Origin: Poa pratensis
Lineage: Eukaryota > Streptophyta > Magnoliopsida > Poales > Poaceae
Direction: 5' to 3'
DNA: 64,000 bases
NCBI GenBank assembly: GCA_947311845.1
Contig: CAMZMU010000060.1
Coordinates: 62,001-126,000 of the forward strand
Made by a program: the position numbers and the translations under genes. This document shows, one piece after another, positions 36,120-48,503 of the stretch (the first letter of the stretch is position 1; each line of letters begins with the position of its first letter). Below the pieces are notes generated by a model. The model was given only the letters and a program-made list of their open reading frames with translations. It did no database searches and was not told the origin of the DNA.

Positions 36120-39100
36120 TCATTCATTCTCTAGTTCACGAATTGTACGAGCATCAATATGTACGACTTCATCATCACGATGATCATCCTCCTCTTCTTC
36201 CACCTCTGCTTCCTCGTCTAGGTCCACAACATCATCAAATGTATGATCCACTAAACCTTCATCCTCCTGGTATGCATCTTCATTTGCAACTTCTAATTCT
36301 GGAACATCGTACACGTGTCTATGGCTGAACTTCTGCACCACTTTCCAAGGATGACCAAACTTTGTATCCTCCAAATAAAAGCATGTTTCCGCTTGACTCG
36401 CCAATATAAATGGTGAATTCTTGAACCATAGTACAGAAGTATTAACGCTTTTAAAATACCCATCATCTTTTATCTTGGAACCCCTGCCTGCAAGATCGAA
36501 CCAGTCGCAACGAAACAAGTACACAGATCTATCGCCGTGCTTGTTAGTCCCGTACTGCAGTTCAAGAACTTCTTGCAGAACACCATAGAACTCACTCTCT
36601 TCTTGATCACCAAAAGATCCCTTAGTCACTACGCCAGAATTTTGAGTCTTGAGGTCTTTATCCCGAGTAAGCGTGCGAAACTAGCACCCTTTACGTTGCA
36701 ACCAGCGTATACTATTACACGCCGGTCTGGCCCAGCAGCTAGAGACTTCAAATCTTCCGATGCATTGTCCAACTGTCTCACATGCTTTTGAAACCAACCT
36801 GCAAACTCTCTTGAACCGTCTCCTCGATGTCACTCACACCCCTACCGAACAATTCTTGTCGGAATTCACTAAAACAAACAACAAAAACATATCAAATACA
36901 AGACAATTATCTATGCAACATTAATAAATAGTTACTAAAGTGAAGCTAATTACTTACTTTATATAACACTGTACATCTTCACAGTTGTTCAGCACATACC
37001 AAACCATTTTGTTGAATTCCTTGTCAAAATGTTTCAAAGTGGATTTCCCAAGACCTTTAGCTCCAACTGAAAATACTTCGATCTCATCACGATCAGGTTT
37101 TCTCTATATATCTTGGTTCCTATCATCTTTGTTAAATCTTGTTTCTGTGTCATCCTTGAAAAATCTAGAGCAAAAGATCAAACACTCATCAACAATGTAG
37201 CCCTCTGCGATAGAACCTTCGGGCCTTGCTTTGTTACGGACCGTAGACTTGAGATAACCTAATCTTCTCTCAACTGGATACATCCAACCATAATGAACAG
37301 GTCCCCTCAAAAGAGCCTCATCAGGAAGATGAATAGCTAAGTGCACCATTACATCAAAAAAAGCTGGGGGGAAGAGCTTCTCAAGTTTGCATAGGATCAC
37401 AACAATTTCAACCTTCAATCGTTTCAGCACATCAACTTTCAGGGTTTTTGCACACAGCTCCCTAAAAAATCTTCCTAGCTCTGCAATAGCCTCATACATT
37501 TCCTTAGATGCAATTCCCTTGAGCCCAGCCGGCAACACTCGCTGCAGAAGTATGTGGAAATCATGCGTCTTCATACCGGTGACCTTACAACCATCAATAT
37601 CCACACATCTTCCCCAGTTTGCGCAATAACCATCTGGGAACCTGGTGTTTGCCAAATACCTACACAAATGTTTCTTCTGTTCCTTCGAAAGCGTGCACGG
37701 TGCAGGGGGCTTCACATAAGTTACTGGTGCATCATCACCATCCTTCACAATTTTCTTCAACCAATACTTCTTCCAGATTTTGAATTTCTTCAAATCAATT
37801 CTAGCACTAACAGTGTCCTTATTCCTGCCCTCAAGTTCAAGTAGTGTACCAACAATATTGTCACATATGTTCTTCTCAATATGCATCACATCTAAGTTGT
37901 GAGCTAACTTAAGTTCTTTCCAGTACGGTAGATGATGTAAGCTGACTTTCAGGTGCCAGGTTGGTTCACCGGCTACAGCTGCACACTTCCGCTTTCTATT
38001 AATTGGATTTTTCCCATGTTCAAAATCCTTAACCCTTTCTACCTTCTCATCTACTTCTTTGGGTGTGAACCTCCTTGGTGGATCTCTATCCTCAGTTTTT
38101 CCATTGAAAAGTCTGCTTCTCCTGTATGGGTGATCTTGGTGAAGAAATCACCGATGCCCAATATATCCAATTTTGTTTTTCAAAGATTCATAGCAAGGAT
38201 TCTCATCGCAATGCACACACGCATGAAATCCTCTTGTGCTTCGGCCTGACATAGTGGCATATCCAGGATAATCATGAATAGACCAAAGAAACGCAACATG
38301 CAATGGGAAATAATCCTGTGTGCATGCATCAAATGTATTCACACCACTCCATAACTGCATCATATCTTTTATCAGTGGCTGCATAAATACATGAAAATCT
38401 TTCCCTAGGGAATACTTTTCGGGGATTAGCAATGCCATCATGAAATTGGATTGATCCATGCACATCCATGGTGGGAAGTTGTAAGGAATGACAAAAACAG
38501 GCCACATACTGCTGCAAAACCTAGTTTTATGTTATGAGGATCTTTAGCAAACCAATCAAATTTGTCATCAAAGTGCTTCCATGCCTCACCATCAGCAGCG
38601 TGCCTCAGCACATTGTCCACAACAGCCCTCTTCTCTTTGTGCCATCTAGTATGTGTCGACATTTCCTTTTTAACAAATAGTCTCTTCAACCTTTTAATTA
38701 TAGGAAAGTACCTTAACACCTTGTGAGGGATTTTCTTTTTTTCCGGTAGGGTCTTTATATCTTGATAATCCACACACATGGCAATGCGTAGCGTCCTTGT
38801 GATCTCCCCAAAATAAAGAACAATCAAACTTGCATACATGAATTGTCACATAACCAAGCCCAACATCTGAAAGAACACTCTTAGCGTCAGCATAGGATTT
38901 GGGGAAGTCCACATTTGGCAAAGCTGTACGTAACAACAGAAGTAACAGATCAAATCCTCTGTTTGTTATCCGGCTGTATGATTTGACATGAAGGAGCTTA
39001 ATAATGAACGACAACCTAGTGAAAGTGGTGCATCCCTCATGAAGTTCTTTTTTCGGTGCCTCAATTAGATTAGCATACAAATTTGGCAGGTTAGGACCTT

Positions 39101-39476
39101 TATTTCCAGACTTCTGCAGATCATCTATCATAGTAGACGAATCATCTACATAACAATCACCATTGTCTTCATCTAATTCTTCATCATTGTCACTATCGTA
39201 CGCACCATCGTCTCTACCCTGCCCTTCGTCATCACTGAAACCTTTCCCATGTACACTCCATCTTGTATACGTAAGGGACATACCAGCACAATTGCAGTGT
39301 TCCTCGACCGTTTTAATATCCTGACGTATCAGATTTAGGCAGTTCTGGCAAGGGCACAAGATTGGTTCATCTGTATTGTCCAAGTGTTCTCGCGCAAACT
39401 TGATGAAATCGCTAACACCATTCATGTACTTTGGTGTGAACTTATTAGTGCCATCAGTTATCCAACTTCGATCCAT
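36120..39476 (-). pseudogene. TNP2-type CACTA transposase (decayed)
   Basis: This is the main transposase of the big CACTA. The ATG at 39476 begins MDRSWITDGTNKFTPKYMNG, a transposase-associated N-terminal domain with a CPCQNC cluster. The TNP2 core (Transposase_21 type) covers about 38700-38150, with MWPVFVIPYNFPPWMCMDQS and GFHACVHCDENPC. Downstream are HIEKNICDNIVGTLLELEG (37890), FHILLQRVLPAG and AIHLPDEALLRGPVHYGWMY (to about 37280). A DUF4216-like C-terminus at 36629-36120 has PFILASQAETCFYLED and an acidic tail. Damage includes a frameshift near an A-run at 38740, loss of roughly ten residues near 38515, a TGA for Arg near 38147 and a frameshift near 36680. It cannot make an active enzyme. 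Confidence 0.88.
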
Positions 39477-39921
39477 TGCCTACAATTCAGTTAAGAACAT
39501 GCCAACGTTCTTCAGAACAGATCTTGACAACTAATAAAAAAAATCTAGACCTAATGAACAAACAGGAGAACTCACCGCTGATGCGCCTCGCCGCCCCACA
39601 ATGGAGCCTTCACGGATTTCTTCTCACCTCGACGAGAACCCAAGTCGATTCGACGGTTAGCAAGATCGCCTAGATAGGCCGTGTCTCTGCTAGCGGCGCG
39701 ACTTAAACGCGACACCCGCGGCCGAAAGAGTTATTAAGGAAATTATTTTGTCGTAACATCAAGATCACACCATTGAAATAAATATGTTGCCCTAATGTAT
39801 ATATCAAATATTGTTGTTACGGATCCAGATCAAAATTACATATCTATCTCAGCGGTAACACTCCGCGTCGGTAAAGCCAAAGCCCTGTGTTCGATTCTTC
39901 CAAACCACTACTTTTATTTAA
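39477..39921 (-). promoter_or_regulatory. Upstream region of the TNP2 gene
   Basis: This is a GC-rich leader (39580-39730) followed by AT-rich sequence, then the Helitron insertion point after 39921. The remaining right end of the CACTA continues at 47695. No further gene is seen. Confidence 0.45.
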
Positions 39922-41362
39922 CTAGCAGGGTGGCCCGCGCATTTGCGTGGCTAGATTTATTTGATATTTTTCTCTTGCAATACCTATTTTTTCTATGTAT
40001 TCTTCATATTAATTTGGAGATATTGGTGTGCTATTAGATAAACCCTCAAAATATAAAAATATTGTAAGAAAATTTATGTGAAACATACCTATCACCTTAG
40101 TAACACACCTCTACACGTAAAACTCTATTAGTTATAAGGTTGTTTGCAAGAACATTGGTTTGACGGAATTGAATACACATGGCCCTCCATTATGCTTATA
40201 GTCTTTTTATTAATATTTAGATTCGTCTCGTTAGGCTCTTTCTAAGTCCGGCTGTAGTGTCTATATTATTACCGAAATCATTTTAATCATTTTCCACCAG
40301 GAACTAAATCCAAATTTTGTATCTTACCCTTCACCATCCCGTCATCGTAATTCATACTAATACACAACTTTTTTTTTTTTGCAATTTGCGACTTCAATAT
40401 ATTTGGTGCATACTTTAATTGCATGTATCCCATGTCCACTAAATCAATGTACATGTATTATCACCAAAATATTTTCTAAAACCTCTCTCCCTCGCTTTCC
40501 CTCTCCCTTCCTCTCGCATGCCTTGACTACTTCTCTTTCCGTTCATGCCCGCATGTTTTTGCTACAACATCTATTCACATGCACTTAAATGAGTTGTTCC
40601 TAAGACCTTTATATTTGAAAAGACAACACTTCTTTGATTTGATCGTATAATTTTTTCTTTTCTTATTCCATGTAATAATATAAACATTGTAGTATACCCT
40701 TATAAGAGAATTAGCTATTCATGCAATTCATATGAAGAACGTGAAAAAGGTCTAATTGCTAGTTTCTCTCTACTGTTATTTCAAATTTCGTATATGAAAC
40801 AGTGTTTATTCTTATCCCACCTTTTCATTTCATCTAAAGTTAGCAAAAAAGCTATCTGGTGACTTCAAATGAAGTTCATATGAAAAATCAATTTTTTTGT
40901 AATTTTTATTCCGAAATTCATATATAAAAAATTGGAATGATTTTTAAAAATCTTTACCTCTTATCCAGGCATGTTGCATATGCACTTGTTCACTTCCATC
41001 GGAGCCCTTGTACTTCTCTCATTCTGAGAATTAATTACTCTCTTTCAGGCAATGCATCGGCCTCTTATAAATACTTCAACACATGTATATATACCTTCAT
41101 TAAATCGTCTGGATGCACGATGCCAACGGCATGTTGGTTTAAGAAACAGACATAGCCAGTTTGAATTGACTTGATGAATTGAGCAGTCCGTCAGATAGTT
41201 GGACATTCAACTTGAGTCTAGGTGTGATCAAAACATTATCAGAGCCCAAACTAATGGATACCTTGGTGGCGTGCAGGTCGTCAAATCTAGTGTGGTGAAC
41301 TGTGTTTGTCGCCATAGGATTGCTCAAGATCGTAATCCAGGTCTGCCGATGCCATTACTTCT

Positions 41363-41700
41363 TGCCAGATCGATATCGAGTTCGCTGCTTAGATGCCATT
41401 TGTATTCGGGCGCAAGATCGATGGAAGCTCTCACCGCCCACTTCTTAAGCTTGTAGTGGACGCTTTCATCTTCGAATCTATTGACGCCAGACCGATATTG
41501 AGTTTGCTGCTCAGATGCCGTCTGTATTCTTCGGGAGATCGACGGAAGCCCTCGCCGGTGACGCTTCCATGGACAGAAGAAACACATTAATTTTACGCGC
41601 AAAAATCCAGAATGTGTTGATTACGGCGGGAGATCGACAGAAGCTATCGCCGGTGATGCTTCCATGGACGGAAGCTCTCGCCGGTGACACTTCGTCTGCA
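41363..41700. repeat. ~123-bp tandem duplication inside Helitron H2
   Basis: GCCAGATCGATATCGAG at 41363 is echoed by GCCAGACCGATATTGAG at 41486. Each is followed by TCAGATGCC(A/G)T(T/C)TGTATTC-type text and GGAAGC(T/C)CTCRCCG blocks. The phrase GCCGGTGA(C/T)GCTTCCATGGAC then recurs at about 41555 and 41650. Confidence 0.6.
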
Positions 41701-43399
41701 TGCACATGAAGCTCATCAATTTGGTGTGTCCCTCGCAATTGTCCTTTGATCGCCGCATGTGTACGTGCTCTATCTCCGTCTAGCGGGAGGTTCTCTGGTT
41801 AATCTTGCAGGTGCGACTGTCAGGTGTTCACCTGTGACCCGATGGCATCTTGATTAATATGACAACAGATGTAAAGAGGCATTATTTATTACCGCTGGGG
41901 GATATATTACTCTCATGTTTTTTTTACTGTGAGATTACTCTCATATTTATCTGCTGGAAGCATCATTTTGAGTAAAATACAGGCATGCCATTTTCATTTG
42001 CTTAAAAAATTGTATTCAGAAGGCAAGGGAGGTATGCAATAATAAGCACTCTATATTTTCTCCATGGATTATGCAATGGAACCTGGGAAGCAATCGACCG
42101 AAGGGAGAGTCCATCTAATACATTACTTAATTATTAAGATTCCAGCATGCTTTGCTCCGATTTATTTAAACCATTAGAAATATGAAGCACAATGAAACAC
42201 TAAGCAATATTGTACTGAACGTGATGGAAGACACAATCAAATTTCAAAAGTAGCACCCAGAACTATTTAGTATTGAACAATGAAGGAAAGTTAATGTCAC
42301 TATGTCAGAACTTATATATGTCACCATGTTACTAAAAAAGGCTATAAACATGAATACTCCCGTCTTTATCAGTTGACTTACAAAATCTAAAATAGAGCTT
42401 GCCAGTTTTGTTGTACAAAGTTCTTGTAGAATTGAAATCTATTTTTGTAAAATGGTTCACATTTATTGATTATCCTCAGTATATAGAAGATATAAATAAC
42501 ATTGGAAAACACACTCTCACTTAGTCTGAAAGTAACTTCAGTGTACCAACCTGTGTGTCTGCCGAACTATTGAATGATAAAGCACCGCTGCTCCTATTAC
42601 ATTAACAATGGTGGACTGGGAATGATCCAATTAGATTCTCGAGATCAAACAAATTCATATCTTCCTGTGAAAACCGTGGCCCTTCCTTTCACATATACCT
42701 GAAATAAAAGGAATTCGTACACTAACTTGTATAATTAAAACCTGGGTTGCTTCCATTACTACAAAACATGCAAGTGCTCGAGATGAAAACTGGCATTCCG
42801 ATTTGCCTTGGAGTAGAGAATAATCTGTGTCGAGAAAAATACATGGTACATAAGACAACATAACTCTGAACCTGAAAAAAAACTTGATGAATCGTAAGTT
42901 TATCTAAGATAGTGTCTTTTACATGTATAACCCAGATCAACAGTTGTCAATTGACCCTTCTATTTTTTTCGAACCACAAATTGTTAGGCGTTGCCTGATT
43001 GTCCTGAAAGTACTGTTTCTTAGACTACACGACCGTGCACAAACTTACTGAAACATATAAGAGATTGTACAAATTAAGTAACGGAATATGTGGGAATTAG
43101 ATATAGCCGGACATACATGACTTTATACAGTCTCATAGAAGATTCCGATTTTTATTTTGATCATTACAAATTGTACAGATATTTCCTATAATGGTTTAAC
43201 AGTGTCATCGGAGATGAGTAACTTCAATAGAGAGTGCAATTGCCCCAAATATAGGAACTAATGCAAGAGTATGACATATGAGGCAAAAAGAGGAGACATA
43301 CCGTGTTGAAAGATAATGTAGTATCTCGTCAACGCTGCAGCTTCGTGAGATGATTAAACCCTGCAACCTGCATCTAAGTGGAGCATCGACATAACCTTA

Positions 43400-44200
43400 A
43401 TGAATCAGCTCATCCCTGTGCGTGGGTGATGGCTTCTGTTAGCTTGCTCCGACAGCTAGAACCCTGCTGCTGCTGCCATGTTGTTTATGTACATGACCGA
43501 TCATCATGAACAACAGCAACTTAGATTGATCTAATCTCGTCAGCGTAGCTATTTGCCGTAAGTCAGCCGGACGTCGTAAGGCGCCAGTGCGTACGATCAT
43601 CTCCGTCGTGTATGGATACTTGCTGCTCTGACTATAATCGCCGGATGCTGGAGTCTCGTTGCCGTACATGGAGGTTTTGCCATCGTTTCGATCAACCAAG
43701 CCATGTAAGAAGCCCTGTATTCTGATCCATTAGCAGCTAAACTGAAGGTTCTGGTCAGCCTACTTTGATGAGGATTATGTCGATCATCCTGCACCCATAT
43801 ACACATCCGCCCTTAGGTAAGGGTGCAGTCGCTTGCTGACGGCGACGGATCAATCTAAGAATGTCTGGCCGGTCGATGGTAGTTCTTTCCTTGCATCCAT
43901 CTAGGAGGCGGTCCTTGAAGATGCCGGGGTCCGTAATGACGACGGGGATGGCGCCATGGAGCTGGCCGAGCAGCATGTCTATCCATGGCCTTGGTGATGA
44001 CGTATGTTTAGGATCAACCGACGTGTTGTGACTGCTGCAGTACCAGCTTATCTATGGATTATCGCTCTGATTTGTGGTCGCCGGAGCCGTGGGAGTTGTC
44101 GCCGGTGTCGGCCTGCATCGTTGCCTACCAGCCGAATCTCAAACAGACCCTATACGATCTGGACTGGATAAGTCGTGTCCATACCATATGCCAATACTTT
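43400..44200. other. GC-richer block of Helitron H2, possible captured fragment
   Basis: This block stands out in composition from the AT-rich Helitron body. Minus-strand open frames at 43699-43439 and 43976-43755 show no domain that I recognise. It may be a captured gene fragment, as is usual in plant Helitrons, but the sequence alone does not show which gene. Confidence 0.35.
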
Positions 44201-44476
44201 TGGCGTTAGTGAAGTCCTGCTAGCTTACGTCTCATTTTTTTTCACGTTCCTTGTATATACGTACATGAATTTATTTTTAATCGTTCAATCTCAGCAATTA
44301 GGAAACCGGTGAGAGAGTTTTGATATGCTACGGCAGTCCAAATCCCACATGCAAGGCTTCCTTTTTTAGCACATGACACGTTTAGATGCGTCCGCATCCT
44401 CAAAGCTCCATCATTAAAACTTCTTACATTAAAATCGGTAAATCTCCACCGTTAATTGTTTGTTGTTTTAATAATA

Positions 44477-47400
44477 CTAGTTGGTATGTACGTGCAACGC
44501 ACCTCTTCATAATTAAAGAGACAAAAGCTACCCATCCCTAGTAGCTCTATGCTGATGAGAAAACAAGAAGTCATATGTGTTACATGAACTCAGTAAGTAC
44601 ACCACTAAATAGAATGTGTTGTACAACATATTGGTTAAATACTTTCACTCGATCTACGAATATTCTTCATGTGTAATGACTGAGACAAAAAAATTCTGAT
44701 GGGAAACACTATAATCAGTAAATGTAAAAGGGAGAAAAAAATCATATACCCATATAGAGAACATGGCATTGAGCATCGTCGGCACGCTCACCAGATCTGG
44801 ACGAAGACGCACCCCGTTGATTCTCCATATGCGATACACCGGTTTCTGTATGAAATGCAAATTACAGGCAGTCAGACAACAAATGATACATGCACCTTCT
44901 TCAGAGTATATATGTCTAATTCTCTGTAAATTATATCTCTATTTTTCTTATATGAGGAATTTCCTCCTATTGGCAATAAAATAGCAGCTCCGGCTACTTT
45001 CGAGAAAAATGGACTTGCACACACATGCAAATCAGAATGGATATAGCATAATTAAATATGATACCAATAACATTAAAGTGCTAACGGAAGGCTGTTTAAA
45101 GTGATACAGACAGATCAGAGCATAGTTAATTTCTACCCTCGGTCATAGCACATCATAGGCCAACTTGAAGGCAAGAATTTAAATCAGATGAATTTTCAAA
45201 ATCAAGTATGGAGAAACAACTAAAACCGTCAAGATATCCACCATTTACATATATACATGTATTCTTCAACCATGAAATCTGCTATCACTGTAATTTCAAA
45301 AAGGGAATATTCTGATCAATGTCCTTTTATTAAGTTATAGATGGTGAACCAGAAAGGCTGCATCATCTACCTAAAAAGTGAAATCACAAACTCTATCTTG
45401 TATGTTCAAGTAAGATTTACCTTTGATTCTGAATAATATCTCCATGGTATACCACTACTTAGTACACAAATATGTGTTTCTGGATGATATATAATGGGTT
45501 CTGGAGTTTTGGCAGTCAACCAAAAGAAATATAAAATCCTGTGGTTGCCTGCAATTTACCATTTCACTAGAGCATAAGGCCATATAGTCATGCACTATGC
45601 GACAGTATCCACAAATAATTCAAAGGACAGGAATTAGACAGTTCAACTAAAGAAGGATTGCGCAGAGTACAGTGAGAAGAGTACCCAAGTTTCTTCCTAA
45701 TAAATAATTGAATAGATGAACGATTCAGATCAAGCAAATAACAGCAAAGGTGTCAAGTATGGGTAGAAAAATCTATTCTTGAATCTGGTTGAGCATATAA
45801 AAAGTTCCCATCAGTCAGAGTAACATAAATGGAACTTTCAGAACACAACCATTTATCTTGTGCATTTCTATCTTCTTGCACATTTCCCTTGCCTGCGATG
45901 TTACCAGCCTGAGGCATCCCTCACTGATATATCAGTATCAAGTTGGACTGTTAAACAGGCGAATCAAGTATCCCGTCATAATCTGCAACATCGTCTTATT
46001 GGGATCCTTCATTCACCTTCACACCCACCTGACTATTCTGTTAATTGGTTTCACCCTTGTTATAACAAGTCAAAGTATCCTCAAGGGAAGCCCAAATATA
46101 GCAATCAAAAGTTTAGACCTGGACACTGAAAAAGCGAGGTAATTCTGCAATCAAGGATATTGAAAAAGTACCAACAAATTTGCTTATCTTGAAATGATTC
46201 ACTGAATGCTTCTGCATAAATTGGACTGCAACAATGTCTTCTTTTCTCAATTAAAGGGGACTACAACTAAATTTATTTGAAAGCAAGCATGATGTCTTGT
46301 TTTATTAAATGAATAGCACTTCAGTTCAATTATGTATCAAAGCAAACCGAAGACTGCATGATGATTGCGTGATGTATTCAGAGCTTTGCTTTTCAAGATG
46401 TGCATAGTAATATCATATATATCAATATATAACATTGGTTAAGAAAGCCTAGAATGCAGTGAAACAATAATGCAGTCCTCTACACATAGGGGAACAAAAT
46501 CTGAAGTTGTGAGCTTCTAAGACCATGCTAATTCAGAATCAAAGGACCGGGTTCAAGAACAATCGATTAGACAATACCTGAATACTAATGTATTACAAAA
46601 TCTCCTTCAATGCAACCTTTTCCAGGTCAAAGGGAGCACACGGATCTGAAACATGAACATAAAGTACTTGCCTAAGATTAGAATACTGGAAAGCCGAGTA
46701 AAGGGCGATTTTAATCTATGGCTGCGCTGGAGGCAAGTGAATCAATTGGATTCAGGTCAAGAGATCAGAGGTGCACTTGCCGGCCAAGATCACGTAATGC
46801 AACCTGGACGGGCTGCTATCAGGTAATGCAACCTGGAGTCCTGGACGGGCTGCTCCCTGCATGCTGATTGATCAACCGATTATGCTCCTGGCCGACTATA
46901 TACGGCCGCAAAGCTTGCTGCAAAGAAGAATAGATTGATGGACGATGCCTTCAATCAGCCCGTCCCTCTGCCACGGTCTCACCGCTAGAATCCTGACGCT
47001 GGCGCCATGTCCTGTATCCGTAGTTCGTCAATGGCGAGCAGATGCAGGCGCTTGGATGTCGCCAGGGCCGGGCGAGAGGATGGACGGGATCAGTACCTGG
47101 TCGGCGCCGCTCATCTCCGCTGCGGCGAGGAGACCGGGGACTGGGCGGAGCTGAGCGCGCGGGGAGCCTCCTGGGAGCAGAGGAAGCCAAGGCGGCAGGC
47201 GCGAGACATCAAAGGCGGCGGCCGGCCGTGGGGGGCTTGGATTCCGGCGGCCGCACTGCCCCGCCTACCGCAGGAACAGCACGGCATGGCGCGGCGCGGC
47301 GGGGAGGTTTTTAACGCGTGTCGTGTGGTGTATGCGTCACGATATCGTTGGCTGCTCCGGCTAGTGCGTGTCTAGTTTTTTTTCTATCGCCGGTGGTCGC

Positions 47401-47687
47401 ATGGAGTCCTATTCGGATATATGTTTCCCAGGTTTTCGGCCGCGTCGTTGGAGCAACGTATGGATCTATTAACAATGGCAACTCCTGTAATTACCACAAA
47501 GTTGAAATAAAATGAACCGGTACGATGACATTAGCAGTATTATGTGATTTGGTGGGAGGGTAAAACGGGTAAAAGTGGATTTATGTTGAGTTGTCAAACA
47601 TTGGAGCGATCTGTACCGTTGGCCAAATATTGAAGAGGTCAGATTCAATGTATCAACACAAGTTTGCTCTTTTAATAGTAGTATAGA
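44477..47687 (-). mobile_element. Non-autonomous Helitron H1 (3211 bp) nested in H2
   Basis: On the minus strand it begins TCTATACTACTATTAAAAG at 47687, a typical grass Helitron 5' end. It ends with the short hairpin GTGCGTTGCAC, then CTAG at 44480-44477, followed by T. A precedes TC and T follows CTAG, so insertion was between A and T. No Rep/helicase is present. A GC-rich block at 46945-47375 stands out from the AT-rich body; its open frames have no recognisable domain and may be captured exon sequence. Confidence 0.83.
46945..47375. other. GC-rich block of Helitron H1, possible captured fragment
   Basis: The block is strongly GC-rich, and frames are open on both strands (for example 47007-47375 plus and 47190-46951 minus). 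Overlapping open frames in GC-rich DNA are weak evidence for coding, so no product is proposed. Confidence 0.35.
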
Positions 47688-47694
47688 TAATAGA

Positions 47695-48037
47695 TTAATT
47701 ATGTTCCTGACAATTGGGTCAACATTTAATATATTTTCTGACTACTGGTCCCGCAACAAAAAATAAAGTAAAAATTATAACTACTTATTTTTTACCTGCC
47801 ATGTGGGTCCGTATTTTACACCACGATCTTGATTTCATCACCTATTAACACACACGATGGAAGCCCTTCCGGGTTGGGTAAGGGGTGACGATTCTTTGTT
47901 GACGAAAAATCATACCGTCAAGCATTACAGTACATGCGTGACGAAAGATGAATCCGTCACCTATTAGGACATATCCATGACGGTATGCAATTTCGTCACC
48001 AGAGTTTTCGTCAACAAATATCACATTTCTTATAGTG
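47695..48037 (-). repeat. Right terminal and subterminal zone of the big CACTA
   Basis: This carries TGACGAA/TTCGTCA repeats at about 47886, 47900, 47939, 47960, 47993 and 48007, and ends TTCTTATAGTG at 48037, followed by the AAG duplication. No gene is present. Confidence 0.88.
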
Positions 48038-48040
48038 AAG

Positions 48041-48503
48041 GCATATCGCATAACCATCGGGTACGTTGTACTGTTGGAACATTCAGAAGAAGCGTCAGGC
48101 CGTAGACCTAGCGAGGCATGCTGCCCTAGGGGCGTCAACCATATTAACTTATCCGTCTTAATGATCCGTCGATTAATGATACATTTTCTGTGCACCCCGC
48201 CGACTCCAGGTTCCCGTCTTAATGCACAACCCGACTCCGCCGACTTCAGGTTCTCGTCTTAATGCACAACCCGACCCCGCTGATTTCAGGTTCCCGTCTT
48301 AATGCACCACCCGACCCCGCCGACTCTAGGTTCCGTCTTAATGCACCCTGAAGCCGGCATAAAGGCCTCGCTCATTTTGGGAGTACCGAACAAATCAAAA
48401 CAGTCTAAGCACGACGTCGGTACATTTGGATAACACAAAGTATCACGAAACACATGACATCTTTATCAATAAAAGTATAAAGCCGAAGGATTTACACATC
48501 GCT
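48041..48503. other. Right flank of CACTA insertion with minisatellite
   Basis: This continues the sequence interrupted at 21936. It contains the 40-bp minisatellite at 48192-48350 and otherwise no supported gene. Confidence 0.5.
48192..48350. repeat. 40-bp minisatellite, about four copies
   Basis: Units beginning GCAC occur at 48192, 48224, 48264, 48304 and 48343 (spacings 32, 40, 40, 39). Each contains a CCCGAC(T/C)CCGC(C/T)GA core and ends GTCTTAAT. Confidence 0.88.

Larger units (their letters stand above)
39922..47694 (-). mobile_element. Non-autonomous Helitron H2 (4562 bp without nested H1)
   Basis: On the minus strand the 3' end is CTAG (39925-39922) followed by T. It is preceded by a GC-rich hairpin-like segment (CGCAAATGCG within CACGCAAATGCGCGGG). 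The 5' end, once H1 is removed, reads TCTATTA joined to TATTATTAAAAC, with A before TC. Insertion between A and T, a TC start and a hairpin plus CTAG end are Helitron hallmarks. No Rep/helicase is visible. The interior is AT-rich, with a GC-richer part at 41330-41810 (a ~123-bp tandem duplication) and another at 43400-44200. Confidence 0.8.
21937..48037 (-). mobile_element. 26.1-kb CACTA (En/Spm) transposon with nested insertions
   Basis: The left end reads CACTACAAAGGAAA and the right end, on the minus strand, CACTATAAGAAATG. Both run into a shared ATATTTGTTGAC. The 3-bp duplication AAG flanks it exactly (21934-21936, 48038-48040). Both subterminal zones (21960-22510 and 47880-48020) are crowded with TTCGTCA/TGACGAA repeats, the expected transposase-binding zone of CACTA elements. 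Cargo on the minus strand is a TNP2-type transposase and a Transposase_24-type protein; a B3-like gene lies on the plus strand. Roughly 11.3 kb is later insertion (a smaller CACTA and two Helitrons). Both transposase genes are broken, so this copy is not autonomous now. Confidence 0.93.

Noticed and set aside
39843..39912. A tRNA gene (TCTCAGCGGTAAC and GTGTTCGATTC resemble A and B boxes)
   Set aside because: No acceptor-stem pairing could be made, and the D and anticodon arms are poor. At most it is a tRNA-derived relic.
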